A stretch of DNA of 64,000 nt from Rhodocyclaceae bacterium (lineage in GTDB: Bacteria > Pseudomonadota > Gammaproteobacteria > Burkholderiales > Rhodocyclaceae), in contig JACAEF010000007.1 in assembly GCA_013388985.1 (NCBI GenBank), forward strand, positions 62,001-126,000, given 5' to 3'. The position numbers were made by a program, and so were the translations under genes. A model generated the notes under the pieces. It saw only the letters and a program-made list of their open reading frames with translations. It ran no database searches and was not told the DNA's origin. Below are positions 9,592 to 18,635 of the stretch, piece by piece; positions within the stretch are counted from its first letter, which is position 1; each line of letters starts with the position of its first letter.

Positions 9592-10993
9592 AGCCCTCCT
9601 CGCGGAACACGGCAAGACAGGCATCGACCACCGCCGCATCGTAGCGCGTGCCGCGATGCTTCTCGATCTCGGTGAGCGCGGTCTCGACGCCCAGCGCGGG
9701 CCGGTACGGCCGATGCAGCGCGATCGCCTCGACGACGTCGGCGACGGTGATGATGCGCGCGCCGAACAGGATCTGCGCGCCGCGCAGCCCGCGCGGATAG
9801 CCCGAGCCGTCGAGATGCTCATGGTGCTGATAGACCATCTCGGCCACTGGCCAGGGGAAATCGACGTTCTTGAGAATCTCGTAACCGATGCGCGGATGCT
9901 GGCGGATCAGCGCGAATTCGACTTCCGGCAGCTTGCCGGGAAAGCTGAGCAGCTCCGCCGGCACGTGGATCTTGCCGATGTCGTGGATCGAGGCCGTCAG
10001 GCGGATGCCATGCACCATGTCTGCCGGTAGGTCGAGACGAACCGCCAAGCGGGTCGCCAGTTCGGCGACGCGGCGCTGGTGGCCGGCGGTGTAGGGGTCG
10101 CGTTGTTCGATGGTGGCCGCCACCGCCTGGATCGCATCCTCCATGCTCTTGTTGAGGCGCTCGAGGTTGCGCCGGCTTTCTTCCTGCAGGCGCACCTGTT
10201 CGCTGATATCCTGGATCGCGCCATCCCAGACGCGTTCGCCGGCTTCGCCGGTGGAGGCCATCGCGTTCGCCAGCAGATGGCGCAGGCTGCCGTCGGGAGC
10301 GCGCCAGCGCATCGTCACGCGCAGATGCGCGCCGGCTTGCCAACCGGCCAGGGCCGACTCCAGCGCGGCGCGATCCGCTGCGTCGAGGCCGCCGAACAGC
10401 ACGCTGCTGTCGGCCAGCAGCACCTCGGGGGCAATGCCGAGCACCCTGCGCGCGCCGCCGCTGACATAGGTGAAACGCCAGGCTCCCTCGTTGGCCACCA
10501 GCTGGCCGAGCAGTTCGGGCACATTGTTCGCCATGCTGACGAAGCGCTGCTGCGAGGCGATGCGATCGAGCGTCGATTCGATCAGGCCGGCGAGCGCGAG
10601 GTAGAGATCGAGGCGTTCGCGCGGCAAGGGCGCCGGGGAGCGGTGGGCGGCGAGCAGCACATAGCCGGTGCGCTGCCGCTCACGGCCGAGCGGCAGCAGC
10701 ACCGCCGCGTGCGGCGCGGGTAGTTCGAGCACCTCGGTGGCGAGAAAGCCGCTGTCGAACACCGCCGCGAGGGTGGCTGCGGCGGCATCGAGCGCCACCC
10801 CGGGCGGCTCGACGTGCAGAAACCGCACGCGACCGTCGGCCTCGCGTGCCGCGAAGGCCGCGACGTCGGCGCCGAAGAAGCGGCAGACCAGCTTGGCGAG
10901 CTGCGGCCAGAGATCGTCGTAGCGGACGATGCCGGCGAGATACTGCGCCGAGCGCACGATGGCAGCGACCGGATCGGAATGAGGCAAAGCCAT
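9578..10993 (-). CDS. GAF/PAS sensor with HD-GYP domain (c-di-GMP phosphodiesterase)
   Basis: The 471-residue product starts at the ATG at 10993. An N-terminal GAF-like region (about 1-170) and a PAS-like region (about 180-300, ending ...WDGAIQDISEQVRLQEE, a PAC-type exit helix) lead into an HD-GYP domain. The HD motif is SIHDIGKIHVPAELL and the GYP motif is HHEHLDGSGYPRGLRG; both are intact, so c-di-GMP hydrolysis is expected. It is the last gene of the corrinoid methyltransferase run, 2 bp after the activator gene, so it may be transcribed with it. What the sensor domains detect cannot be read. Confidence 0.9.
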   Translation of the reverse strand: MALPHSDPVAAIVRSAQYLAGIVRYDDLWPQLAKLVCRFFGADVAAFAAREADGRVRFLHVEPPGVALDAAAATLAAVFDSGFLATEVLELPAPHAAVLLPLGRERQRTGYVLLAAHRSPAPLPRERLDLYLALAGLIESTLDRIASQQRFVSMANNVPELLGQLVANEGAWRFTYVSGGARRVLGIAPEVLLADSSVLFGGLDAADRAALESALAGWQAGAHLRVTMRWRAPDGSLRHLLANAMASTGEAGERVWDGAIQDISEQVRLQEESRRNLERLNKSMEDAIQAVAATIEQRDPYTAGHQRRVAELATRLAVRLDLPADMVHGIRLTASIHDIGKIHVPAELLSFPGKLPEVEFALIRQHPRIGYEILKNVDFPWPVAEMVYQHHEHLDGSGYPRGLRGAQILFGARIITVADVVEAIALHRPYRPALGVETALTEIEKHRGTRYDAAVVDACLAVFREEGFSFS

Positions 10994-10995
10994 GT

Positions 10996-12591
10996 TCAGA
11001 CGCTCATCGGCCGCAGATAGAGATGTTCGAGGAAGGCCGTGTCGAAATCCGCCTGCTTGGCGAGATTGACACAATGCGCCGCAGCCCGGGCATGAAGGAG
11101 CGCGGCGCGGGTGGATTCCGACATGAGCAGCGCGACGGCGCCGGCCAGCGCGGTATTGCCGGCCAGCTCGATGCGTTCGCCCGGCACGTCCGGTAGCAGA
11201 CCGATCTGCTTGGCATTGTCGACATCGAGATAACGGCCGAACAGTCCTGCCGCCACCGTGCGCCGCAACGCCGGCAGCGAGAGGCCTGCCTGCCCGCAGA
11301 GCACGGCGATGCCGGCACCGATCGCGCCCTTGGCGCGCTGCAACGCATCCACATCGCGCCAGTCGAGTGCCAATGTCCGCCCGCCGACGACGAATGGGTA
11401 AGCCGTCCGGCCATCGGCGAACCGTCCGATGAGCGTGAGCACGCCCTGCCGGCGCAGCCCGGCGACGAGATCGACGAGACCCGAGCCGCACAGCCCACGC
11501 GCTTCGTCGTTGCCGAGAACGGTGCCGAGCGGGCGTCCCGCCGCGTCGAAAACGACACGATACACAGCGCCGCTCTCGGCCGGCATGCCGCAGCGGCCCG
11601 GTCCGGCCTCAAAGGCCGGCCCACCGGCGGCCGCGGTGACCCACAGTTCGGCGCCCGTCCACAACGCGATCTCGGAGTTGGTGCCGAAATCGACGAACAA
11701 GGCCGGTGCCGGACCGGCCAGCAAATCGCTGGCAACCAGGCCGGCGAGCAGATCGGAGCCGACGAACCCCGACAAGGGCGGCACCACCTCCACCTCGGCG
11801 CCGGGAGCGACGCCCCAGTCGCGCGCCCAGTCGGCGGTATCCGTTGGTGTGCAATCGAGTTGCGCGGTCCAAAACGCGGGTTGCAGCAGCAATTGATGAT
11901 GACGGTTGGCCAGCAGCGCGAGCATCGCGGTATTGCCGACGATGACGACGCGCGCGATGCGGGCGGTATCGAAGCCCTCGCGTTGCGCCGCGTCGGCGAT
12001 CGCCGCGCCGATCGCCATCCGCGCTTCGCCAGCGAGCTGTCGCGCGGTGGCCGGATTCCCCGCAGCAACGAGGCGCGTGACGACATCGGCACCATGATGC
12101 CCTTGTGGATTGCGGCCGAAACGCAGGCCCAGGCGCCGTCCCGTGGCGAGTTCATGGACCGCCAGCGTCAGATGGCTGGTGCCGAGATCGACCGCGACGC
12201 CGAGCGGATGGGCGATGCCGGGCGGCGGCGGACGATCGAAACTCGGCGCTGGCGACACGGCACCCACCAGGCCGGGCGGCGGCGTGCGCCAGTCGGAAGG
12301 CGGGGCCGGATCGAGCAGTTCCACCGTCATGTCGCCGATCGGATGGATCTGGCAGGCCAGCCGCACGCCGGCGGCGCGGGCGCTGGGATCGATTTGCAGG
12401 AGTTCCGCCGGCGTGGGCGCCCCGATCGCGGCGTCGAGTGGCCGGACGCGGCACAAGCCGCAGGCGCCCAGCCCATGACAGGCCGAGCGGACGCGGAAAT
12501 CGGTGGTATCGAGCAGATCGCGCAGCGATGGTCCCGGCTCGTAGTCGATCACGTGCCGCTCGCCGCGAATGAGCAACGTCAGCTGCGGCAT
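10996..12591 (-). CDS. Reductive activator of corrinoid proteins (2Fe-2S + ASKHA, RACE/DUF4445)
   Basis: Enzymes of this family use ATP to re-reduce accidentally oxidised Co(II) corrinoid to Co(I) in corrinoid methyltransferases. The 531-residue product starts with a 2Fe-2S ferredoxin-like domain: Cys-x5-Cys-x2-Cys in ACHGLGACGLCRV plus a fourth Cys in RLACQI, the spacing typical of these activators. After a Pro-rich linker comes the ASKHA ATPase region (LGVAVDLGTSHLTLAV, VIVGNTAML, LFVDFGTNSEIAL, GLCGSGLVDLVAGL). The linker SPAPSFDRPPPPG is written by a 26-bp dispersed motif. It overlaps the UroD-family gene by 13 bp, which fits one operon. Confidence 0.9.
   Translation of the reverse strand: MPQLTLLIRGERHVIDYEPGPSLRDLLDTTDFRVRSACHGLGACGLCRVRPLDAAIGAPTPAELLQIDPSARAAGVRLACQIHPIGDMTVELLDPAPPSDWRTPPPGLVGAVSPAPSFDRPPPPGIAHPLGVAVDLGTSHLTLAVHELATGRRLGLRFGRNPQGHHGADVVTRLVAAGNPATARQLAGEARMAIGAAIADAAQREGFDTARIARVVIVGNTAMLALLANRHHQLLLQPAFWTAQLDCTPTDTADWARDWGVAPGAEVEVVPPLSGFVGSDLLAGLVASDLLAGPAPALFVDFGTNSEIALWTGAELWVTAAAGGPAFEAGPGRCGMPAESGAVYRVVFDAAGRPLGTVLGNDEARGLCGSGLVDLVAGLRRQGVLTLIGRFADGRTAYPFVVGGRTLALDWRDVDALQRAKGAIGAGIAVLCGQAGLSLPALRRTVAAGLFGRYLDVDNAKQIGLLPDVPGERIELAGNTALAGAVALLMSESTRAALLHARAAAHCVNLAKQADFDTAFLEHLYLRPMSV
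12239..12264 (+). repeat. 26-bp dispersed motif, copy 4 (inside the corrinoid activator gene)
   Basis: It reads AAACTCGGCGCTGG, CGAC, ACGGCACC. It is antisense to the gene and read as GAVSPAPSF in the linker between the ferredoxin and ASKHA domains. Confidence 0.82.
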
Positions 12592-13610
12592 GTTCCTGCC
12601 TTCGCGCCGGCGGCGTGCGCCAAGGCGCTTACGGCGGCGGCGGCGGATTCCGGCGGAATCTCGCAGCCGGAAGAAAGGATGAAGCCGCCGCGTGTTGAAA
12701 ATGCCTGGATCAGCGCGCTCGCCTGTGCGCCGATCCGCGGCGCGGCTTCGGGCAGGAGGAAATCGAGCGACTTGAGGTTGCCGGCCAGACAGGTGCGCGG
12801 CAGCAACCGTTGCGCCGCCGCCGCATCGACGTAATAGTCGAAAGTGGCGATATCGACGCCGATTTCCGCATAGAGAGAGAGGATCGGCGCCGTCGGCCCG
12901 GCGACGTTGAGCCAGACGATTTGCGCGCCGGCGGCCCGCAAGCCGGCGACGAGGCGTGCCAGCCGCGGCTGCAGACGCGTGCGGAAGAAATCCGCTGGCG
13001 CCACCGCCGGCGAGGCTGCCGGATCGAAGACGACCATCGCATGGGCGCCGGCCGCGAGCTGGGCGGCGCCGAACGAGAGCGCCGTCGCGGTGGCGAGATC
13101 GAGCGCGCGTTCGAAACGTTCGGGGTCATCGACGGCGATAAACAGCGCCGTTTCGGTGCCGTACAGCTGGGTGGCCAGCGTCATCGGCCCGGTGATCGCA
13201 CCGGCCACGCAGCAACTCTCACCGACTGCCGCACGCATCAGGCCGACGGCGTGCAGCACCTGCGGCAGACGGCCCGCCGATGCCGGGTCGGGAGGCGCTA
13301 GGCGACCGGCATCTTCCTGCGGTTGCAGGACGGGAACGACGATGTCGGGATACTGCGCGTCGTAATACTCGAGCCGCGCGCCCAGGGCCTCGGCCTCGAT
13401 GCTGAAATCGGTGAAAGCGAACACCGCATCGCTACCGAGCGTTTCCCGGCTGCGCAACTGGCATTCGGCCAGCAGTTGCCCATCATGCAGATAGTCGGCG
13501 AGACGGAAGCCGGCGGCAATGGCGGCGTACCCGAACAGCTGCGGGACGAAAGGGACGCGATCGGTCGGCTGGAAGCGGACGGCTGCGAGGATGCGTTCGA
13601 GGCCGTTCAT
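12579..13610 (-). CDS. UroD-family (MtaA/CmuA-like) corrinoid methyltransferase lacking two zinc ligands
   Basis: The 343-residue product is a uroporphyrinogen-decarboxylase-fold protein of the type that moves methyl groups between a corrinoid protein and an acceptor. It lies between the corrinoid-protein gene (4-bp overlap) and the activator gene (13-bp overlap), which supports methyl transfer rather than haem synthesis. MtaA/MtbA enzymes bind Zn through His-x-Cys and a distal Cys. Here the first site reads WLNVAGPT, so the positions are Asn235 and Ala237, while the distal Cys316 in SSGCEIPP is kept. Either the metal is bound differently or the acceptor is not a zinc-activated thiol. The substrate cannot be assigned. 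Confidence 0.82.
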   Translation of the reverse strand: MNGLERILAAVRFQPTDRVPFVPQLFGYAAIAAGFRLADYLHDGQLLAECQLRSRETLGSDAVFAFTDFSIEAEALGARLEYYDAQYPDIVVPVLQPQEDAGRLAPPDPASAGRLPQVLHAVGLMRAAVGESCCVAGAITGPMTLATQLYGTETALFIAVDDPERFERALDLATATALSFGAAQLAAGAHAMVVFDPAASPAVAPADFFRTRLQPRLARLVAGLRAAGAQIVWLNVAGPTAPILSLYAEIGVDIATFDYYVDAAAAQRLLPRTCLAGNLKSLDFLLPEAAPRIGAQASALIQAFSTRGGFILSSGCEIPPESAAAAVSALAHAAGAKAGTCRS

Positions 13611-14287
13611 GCCGCGGCTTCCTCCGCCGCCAGCAGATTTTCGAGATAGCGGGCGCCGTCGAAGGCGGTTTCGGCGACGTAATCGACATCGAGATCGGCC
13701 GGAGCGAGCTGCTTGAGCGCGGCGCCGCCGGCGACCACCGCGACATGGTCGAGACCGCGTGCGCGCAAGGCTGCACGCACGCGGCGCACCTGCGGCACGA
13801 CCGTGCTGATCAGGCCGCTGACCAGCACGGCGCGCGCCTGCTCACGCTCTGCCGCGGCGGCGAGGGCGTCGACCGGGCAGTCGCGGCCGAGATCGACGAC
13901 GCGAAAGCCCTTGCCGAGCAGCACGGTGCGGACGATGTTCTTGCCCAGATCATGCACGTCGCCTTCCAACGTGGCGATCACGAAGGTCGCCCGGCCCTTT
14001 TCGGGCTGAATGCCTTCCGGATAAAGCTCATGCACCACCACCGAGACGGCGCGCCCGACCAGCATGATCTCCAGCAGATTGAACTGTTCGACGGTGCATT
14101 TTTCGTCGAGCCGTCCCATCGCGACCTCGAGACCGGCGGTGACGATCTGCTCGGGAGGCACGCCCAGCGCGCGCAGCTGCCGCGTCTCGGCCAATGCGGC
14201 CGCGTGGTCGCCGGCCAGCAAGGCGGCGATCAGCAAAGAGAAACCGTTGGCAGGAGAGGCTGGCGGCACAGGGCCGGCATTGACCAT
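13607..14287 (-). CDS. Corrinoid (B12-binding) protein of a methyltransferase system
   Basis: The 226-residue product starts at the ATG at 14287; upstream open frame shows no resemblance. It has the helical cap domain (GLEVAMGRLDEKCTVEQFNL) and then a B12-binding Rossmann domain with the signature GDVHDLGKNIV, whose His coordinates cobalt base-off, plus SGLISTVV and VAGGAAL lower-ligand segments. This is the MtaC/MtbC-like carrier that the UroD-family enzyme and the RACE activator act on. The three genes overlap in order carrier, methyltransferase, activator. No partner substrate-specific methyltransferase of the MtaB or MttB kind is seen next to them. Confidence 0.92.
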   Translation of the reverse strand: MVNAGPVPPASPANGFSLLIAALLAGDHAAALAETRQLRALGVPPEQIVTAGLEVAMGRLDEKCTVEQFNLLEIMLVGRAVSVVVHELYPEGIQPEKGRATFVIATLEGDVHDLGKNIVRTVLLGKGFRVVDLGRDCPVDALAAAAEREQARAVLVSGLISTVVPQVRRVRAALRARGLDHVAVVAGGAALKQLAPADLDVDYVAETAFDGARYLENLLAAEEAAA

Positions 14288-14331
14288 GAGCCGACTATAG
14301 CAGCGCGCCCCAGCGGAGGAAATGCCGCCGA

Positions 14332-15543
14332 TCAACCTTCTGCCCAGAAGCGGTCGACGTCCCGGATGCCCCAGGCGGCCGCCTCCTCGCGGCCGACGAT
14401 CTTTTCCGCCGGCTGCCCGGCGAGATCGACGATCTCCGGCGGCAGATAGGTTTTCGATTTCGTCGAGAAGAACACCTTGACGCGCGGCGTCAGCAGCGAG
14501 TGCGGCGATTGCTCGACGACCACGCCGAGCCGGCCGGAAGACAGCCGCACCAATGATCCGACCGGGTAGATGCCGACGCTCTTCACGAAGGCGTGGAAGA
14601 CGCGCTCGTCGAAATGCCCCTTCCATTCGGTCATTCTGCGGATCGACTCGGCCGGGTCCCAGCCGGCCTTGTAGGGACGGTTCGAGGTGATCGCGTCATA
14701 GACGTCGCAGACCGCGCCCATCTTCGCGAACAGGCTGATCGCCTCGCCCCGCAGTCCTTCCGGATAGCCGCTGCCGTCGATCTTTTCGTGATGGTGCAGG
14801 CAGACGTCACGCGGGATCTCGCCCGCCGCGCCGCCTTCGACGAGCAGGCGATGGCCCTCGACCGGATGCGCCTTCATGATCGCGAATTCCGCGTCGGTGA
14901 GTTTGCCCGGCTTGTTGAGCACCTCCAGCGGCATCAGGGCCTTGCCGAGATCGTGCAGGAGGCCGGCCATGCCCAGCTCGCGCGTGGTGTCGTCATCCAT
15001 GCCAAGCTGACGGGCGAGCGCCACCATCAGCGCACAGACGGCCACCGAATGCATGTAAGTGTAGTCGTCGGCGGTTTTCAGTCGCGCCAGGCTGATCAGC
15101 GCGCCGGGATTGCGCGCCACCGAGGCGGTGATTTCCTCCACCAGCGCTCCGGCGGCGGCGTGATCGATGGCCTTGCCCATGCGCGCTTCCTGGAACATCG
15201 AGACGACCCGTTCCTTGCCCTTGGCGCAGATCTTCGCGGCGCGCCGCACCTCCTCGGCCAGCGCGACGCGCGGCGGCGGCTCCGGCGTCGCCGCGATCCG
15301 CTCCAGTTCGGCATCGACCTGCCGGGCCGCCTCCTCGCGCGTCGGACCGCTCAGCTCGACATCGCGGCCCTTCCTCACGTCGATCCAGACTTCCTTGATG
15401 CCGCAGCTTCTGATCTGGCGCAGGTCTTCTGGATCGGTGAGGACGAATTTCTCGCGCCAGAACGGATGCTCCATCCACGAGCCGCAGAATTCGTGGATGT
15501 GCATGCCCAGCCGGAGCTGATCGACGGTGATCTTTTTCAACAT
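14332..15543 (-). CDS. HD-GYP domain protein with N-terminal DUF3391
   Basis: The 403-residue product begins with a DUF3391-like region (MLKKITVDQLRLGMHIHEF) and carries an HD-GYP domain with GLLHDLGKALMPLEVLNKPG and HHHEKIDGSGYPEGLRG, both complete, so c-di-GMP hydrolysis is expected. A C-terminal tail of about 80 residues contains GSLVRLSSGRLGVVVEQSP, seen in this subfamily. It lies 44 bp upstream of the corrinoid-protein gene in the same direction, so the methyl-transfer module is bracketed by two HD-GYP proteins. It diverges from uppP over 35 bp. Confidence 0.92.
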   Translation of the reverse strand: MLKKITVDQLRLGMHIHEFCGSWMEHPFWREKFVLTDPEDLRQIRSCGIKEVWIDVRKGRDVELSGPTREEAARQVDAELERIAATPEPPPRVALAEEVRRAAKICAKGKERVVSMFQEARMGKAIDHAAAGALVEEITASVARNPGALISLARLKTADDYTYMHSVAVCALMVALARQLGMDDDTTRELGMAGLLHDLGKALMPLEVLNKPGKLTDAEFAIMKAHPVEGHRLLVEGGAAGEIPRDVCLHHHEKIDGSGYPEGLRGEAISLFAKMGAVCDVYDAITSNRPYKAGWDPAESIRRMTEWKGHFDERVFHAFVKSVGIYPVGSLVRLSSGRLGVVVEQSPHSLLTPRVKVFFSTKSKTYLPPEIVDLAGQPAEKIVGREEAAAWGIRDVDRFWAEG

Positions 15544-15578
15544 GTTAGACTCGCCGACCCTTTTTCCGTTTGCTCGTC

Positions 15579-16403
15579 ATGGACCTCTATCCCCTCTTCC
15601 AGGCGCTCGTGCTCGGCATCGTGGAGGGTCTCACCGAATTCCTGCCGATCTCCAGCACCGGCCATCTGATCCTCGCCGGCGATTTGCTCGATTTTAACGA
15701 CGAACGCGGCAAGCTGTTTGAAATCGTCATACAGTCCGGCGCCATCCTCGCCGTGGTCTGGGAATACCGGCACCGCTTCGGCAAGGTGCTCGCCGGTCTG
15801 CCCGGCGACCCGCTCGCGCGCCGTTTCGTCGCCAATCTGGCCATCGCCTTTCTGCCGCTCGCCATCCTCGGCCTCCTCTTCGGCAAGGCGATCAAGGCGA
15901 CGCTGTTCGCCCCGATCCCGGTCGCCATCGCCTTCATCGCCGGCGCCCTCGTCATCCTCTGGGCCGAGCGGCGCACCCACACCATCACGATCCAGTCGGT
16001 CGACGAGATCGGCCCGTGGGATGCCTTGAAGCTCGGCTTCGCCCAGGCCTGCGCGCTGATCCCAGGCACCTCACGCTCGGGGGCGACGATCATCGGCGGC
16101 CTTTTCTTCGGACTTTCGCGCCAGGCCGCCACCGAGTTCTCGTTCTTCCTCGCCGTGCCCACACTCGGCGCCGCGACCCTCTATCAGCTCTACAAGGAGC
16201 GGCAGCTCCTGGTCTGGGACGATCTCGGCCTGTGGATCGTCGGTTTCGTCTCCGCCTTCGTTTCCGCTTTCCTGTGCGTGCGCTGGCTGCTGCGTTACAT
16301 CAGCCATCACGATTTCACGATCTTCGCCTGGTACCGGATCGCCTTCGGCCTCGTCGTGATCATGACCTGGCAATGGGGGATCGTCGATTGGACCAGCCCC
16401 TGA
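15579..16403 (+). CDS. uppP: Undecaprenyl-diphosphatase UppP (BacA)
   Basis: This membrane enzyme removes a phosphate from undecaprenyl diphosphate to recycle the lipid carrier for peptidoglycan. The ATG at 15579 gives 274 residues. Signature motifs are [17 protein letters not shown] near the N-terminus and [10 protein letters not shown] in the second half; several hydrophobic helices lie between. The esterase gene begins inside its 3' end, so the two are likely co-transcribed. Confidence 0.95.
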   Translation: MDLYPLFQALVLGIVEGLTEFLPISSTGHLILAGDLLDFNDERGKLFEIVIQSGAILAVVWEYRHRFGKVLAGLPGDPLARRFVANLAIAFLPLAILGLLFGKAIKATLFAPIPVAIAFIAGALVILWAERRTHTITIQSVDEIGPWDALKLGFAQACALIPGTSRSGATIIGGLFFGLSRQAATEFSFFLAVPTLGAATLYQLYKERQLLVWDDLGLWIVGFVSAFVSAFLCVRWLLRYISHHDFTIFAWYRIAFGLVVIMTWQWGIVDWTSP

Positions 16404-16990
16404 TCCTCTATCTGCACGGCTTCACCAGCGGACCGCAGTCGAAAAAGGCACAGGCGCTCGCCCGTCGCATGGCGCAGCGCGGCCTCGCCGACCGCTTCTT
16501 CTGCCCGCAGCTGCCTGCCTCGCCCGCCGCCGCGATCAGGCTGGCCGAGGAAATCATTACAAAACTCGGCGCTGGCGGAACGGCACGGATCACGCTCGTC
16601 GGCTCTTCGCTAGGCGGCTTCTACGCGACTTATCTCGCCGAAGTGCACGGCTCGAAAGCGGTGCTGGTCAATCCCGCCGTGGTCGCGGCGCTCGAGCTCG
16701 AACCTTACCTCGGCCCGCATACCTGGCTCCATAGCGGCGAACCCTTCGAATTCACGCGCGCACACATTGCCGAGCTCTCCGCGCTCGAAGTACCGCGGAT
16801 CAAAGATCCCTCACGCTACTGGCTGCTGGTCGAGGAAGGCGACGAGACGCTCGACTACCGCGTCGCGGTCGCCCGCTACGCCGGCGCGCGGCAGACCGTG
16901 CTGCCCGGCGGCGACCACTCCTTCACGCGCTGGGAAGATTATCTCGAAGAAATTATTGTCTTCGCCGGCTTTGCAGAATGCGAAACATAG
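16373..16990 (+). CDS. yqiA: YqiA/YcfP-type alpha/beta-fold esterase
   Basis: The 205-residue product has the fold features of E. coli Yqi[17 protein letters not shown], nucleophile elbow [14 protein letters not shown] and the catalytic His in [12 protein letters not shown]. The ATG at 16373 overlaps uppP by 31 bp; a TTG at 16388 would shorten it by five residues. Just before the nucleophile elbow is KLGAGGTAR, written by a 26-bp dispersed motif. The family hydrolyses short acyl esters; the physiological substrate is unknown. Confidence 0.88.
   Translation: MGDRRLDQPLILYLHGFTSGPQSKKAQALARRMAQRGLADRFFCPQLPASPAAAIRLAEEIITKLGAGGTARITLVGSSLGGFYATYLAEVHGSKAVLVNPAVVAALELEPYLGPHTWLHSGEPFEFTRAHIAELSALEVPRIKDPSRYWLLVEEGDETLDYRVAVARYAGARQTVLPGGDHSFTRWEDYLEEIIVFAGFAECET
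16562..16587 (+). repeat. 26-bp dispersed motif, copy 5 (inside yqiA)
   Basis: It reads AAACTCGGCGCTGG, CGGA, ACGGCACG. It is translated KLGAGGTAR, immediately before the conserved [10 protein letters not shown] segment. Confidence 0.82.
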
Positions 16991-17048
16991 CCTGCAGCGA
17001 CACTCGCAACCACATGAAAAATAGTCAGAAAATCTCCATTTGCAATTT

Positions 17049-17068
17049 AAGATCACAAGACTGATCTT
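17049..17068 (+). promoter_or_regulatory. Inverted repeat in AT-rich leader of the AAA ATPase gene
   Basis: AAGATCA and TGATCTT form a perfect 7-bp inverted repeat with a 6-nt centre, 45 bp before the start codon. The surrounding 120 bp are clearly richer in A and T than neighbouring DNA. It could be an operator or a weak terminator followed by TATTTG; sequence alone does not decide. Confidence 0.35.
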
Positions 17069-17112
17069 ATTTGCTATATGCTAACCTACAGTATTGAGTT
17101 TCTTGATCACCT

Positions 17113-18543
17113 ATGCTGCAACTTTCTGAAAAAGAAGTAGAAGCACGACTGCGACTCGACAATCCGTGGTGGCAGTCTGGCGGCGGCATCGAGCAAGAAT
17201 TCGCCGCTTTTCCCCGACGCGCCTATCTGAACGATTTCCTCCGTTTGATCTACGAAACCGATGTGCGCCGCGCGGTGGTGTTATTGGGGCCGCGCCGGGT
17301 CGGCAAGACGATCCTCGTCTATCACGCAATCCAGGCGCTGATCGATAAGGAAAACATCAGCGGTCGCGACATCCTCTATGTCTCGTTGGAAACCCCGATC
17401 TACACCGGCTTGTCATTGGAAGTCCTGATCGATCGTTTCCTGCGTCTGTTCCAGCGGCCTGAAGGCGAGCGCCTATTCGTGTTCTTCGATGAAATCCAGT
17501 ACCTGAAACAATGGGAAGTGCATCTGAAGTCGCTGGTGGATACTTACCGGAGCATCCGTTTCGTGGCGACGGGTTCGGCGGCGGCCGCGCTGAAGACCAA
17601 GAGTGCGGAATCAGGGGCGGGGCGTTTCACCGAATTCGTGTTGCCGCCATTGACTTTCGCCGAGTACCTGCGTTTCGTCGGGCGGGAGACCGACCTGATC
17701 GAAACCATGGCCGAAACACCGACGCAGCGCTACACAACGCGCGACATCCATGGACTCAACAACGCCTTCATCGACTACCTGAATTTCGGCGGCTATCCGG
17801 AAGCAGTGTTTTCCGATACCGTACGCCAGAACCCGCGTCGTTTCATCAAGAGCGACATCATCGACAAGGTGCTGCTGCGCGATCTGCCGATCCTCTACGG
17901 GATCACCGACATCCAGGAACTGAACAGCTTGTTCAACACGCTGGCCTACAACACCGGGCAAGAACTCGGTATCGAGGCCCTTTCCCAGACGTCACATGTC
18001 GCCAAGAATACTTTGGTCAAGTATCTGGATTATCTCGAAGCGGCTTTCTTGATCCGCCGCATGCGGCGGGTCGATGCGGATGCCGCGCATTTCAAGCGGG
18101 TAACGACCTTCAAGGTCTATTTGACCAACCCGACCATGCGCGCCGCGCTCTTCGGTCCGGTCGACACGAACCATGAGGCGATGGGGCATCTGGTCGAGTC
18201 GGCGGTTTTCAGCCAGTGGCTGCACAATGCGGCGTTCGTCGATTCGTTGTATTACTCGCGCTGGCGCAGCGGCGAGGTTGACTTGGTCAGCCTCGATTTG
18301 CAGCAGCACCCACGTTTTGCCATCGAGGTGAAATGGTCGGATCAACCGTTCGACGATCCCAAGTCGATCAAGGGCATCCTGGAATTCGCCAAGAAACATC
18401 GTCTGACCCGTCAGCCGCTGGTCACGACGCTTACCAAGAGCGGCGTGAAAGAAATGCAGGGCATTATGGTTGAGTTCATGCCGTCCAGTCTGCATTGCTA
18501 CACCGTGGCGCGCAACACACTCGAACGCCGGCAGAACAGGTAG
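17113..18543 (+). CDS. AAA+ ATPase with C-terminal DUF4143
   Basis: The 476-residue product has Walker A GPRRVGKTIL (about residues 59-68), Walker B LFVFFDEIQYL, a sensor FVATGSAAAAL and a C-terminal DUF4143-like, nuclease-fold region (SGEVDLVSLDLQQHPRFAIE). Such proteins are common, often horizontally acquired, and without a settled function. It is alone between housekeeping genes, has an AT-rich upstream region and contains no copy of the dispersed motif. These points are compatible with recent acquisition but do not prove it. Confidence 0.85.
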   Translation: MLQLSEKEVEARLRLDNPWWQSGGGIEQEFAAFPRRAYLNDFLRLIYETDVRRAVVLLGPRRVGKTILVYHAIQALIDKENISGRDILYVSLETPIYTGLSLEVLIDRFLRLFQRPEGERLFVFFDEIQYLKQWEVHLKSLVDTYRSIRFVATGSAAAALKTKSAESGAGRFTEFVLPPLTFAEYLRFVGRETDLIETMAETPTQRYTTRDIHGLNNAFIDYLNFGGYPEAVFSDTVRQNPRRFIKSDIIDKVLLRDLPILYGITDIQELNSLFNTLAYNTGQELGIEALSQTSHVAKNTLVKYLDYLEAAFLIRRMRRVDADAAHFKRVTTFKVYLTNPTMRAALFGPVDTNHEAMGHLVESAVFSQWLHNAAFVDSLYYSRWRSGEVDLVSLDLQQHPRFAIEVKWSDQPFDDPKSIKGILEFAKKHRLTRQPLVTTLTKSGVKEMQGIMVEFMPSSLHCYTVARNTLERRQNR

Positions 18544-18602
18544 GCTCCCGGTCTCGTCGCTTCTCAAAAAGACGCTGTGAATGCCCGCGCAGGGCCGACG
18601 GT

Positions 18603-18608
18603 TATAAT
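18603..18608 (+). promoter_or_regulatory. Possible -10 element upstream of the RNase II-family gene
   Basis: TATAAT lies 28 bp before the ATG at 18636 in otherwise GC-rich DNA. No good -35 hexamer is visible at 16-18 bp upstream, so this is a weak call. Confidence 0.35.
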
Positions 18609-18635
18609 TTACACTCCATCTGATTGTTTCTCCTC

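Noticed and set aside
12579-13610. hemE (uroporphyrinogen decarboxylase for haem synthesis)
   Set aside because: The gene overlaps a corrinoid-protein gene and a corrinoid activator gene, and the sequence is of the MtaA/CmuA branch rather than HemE.
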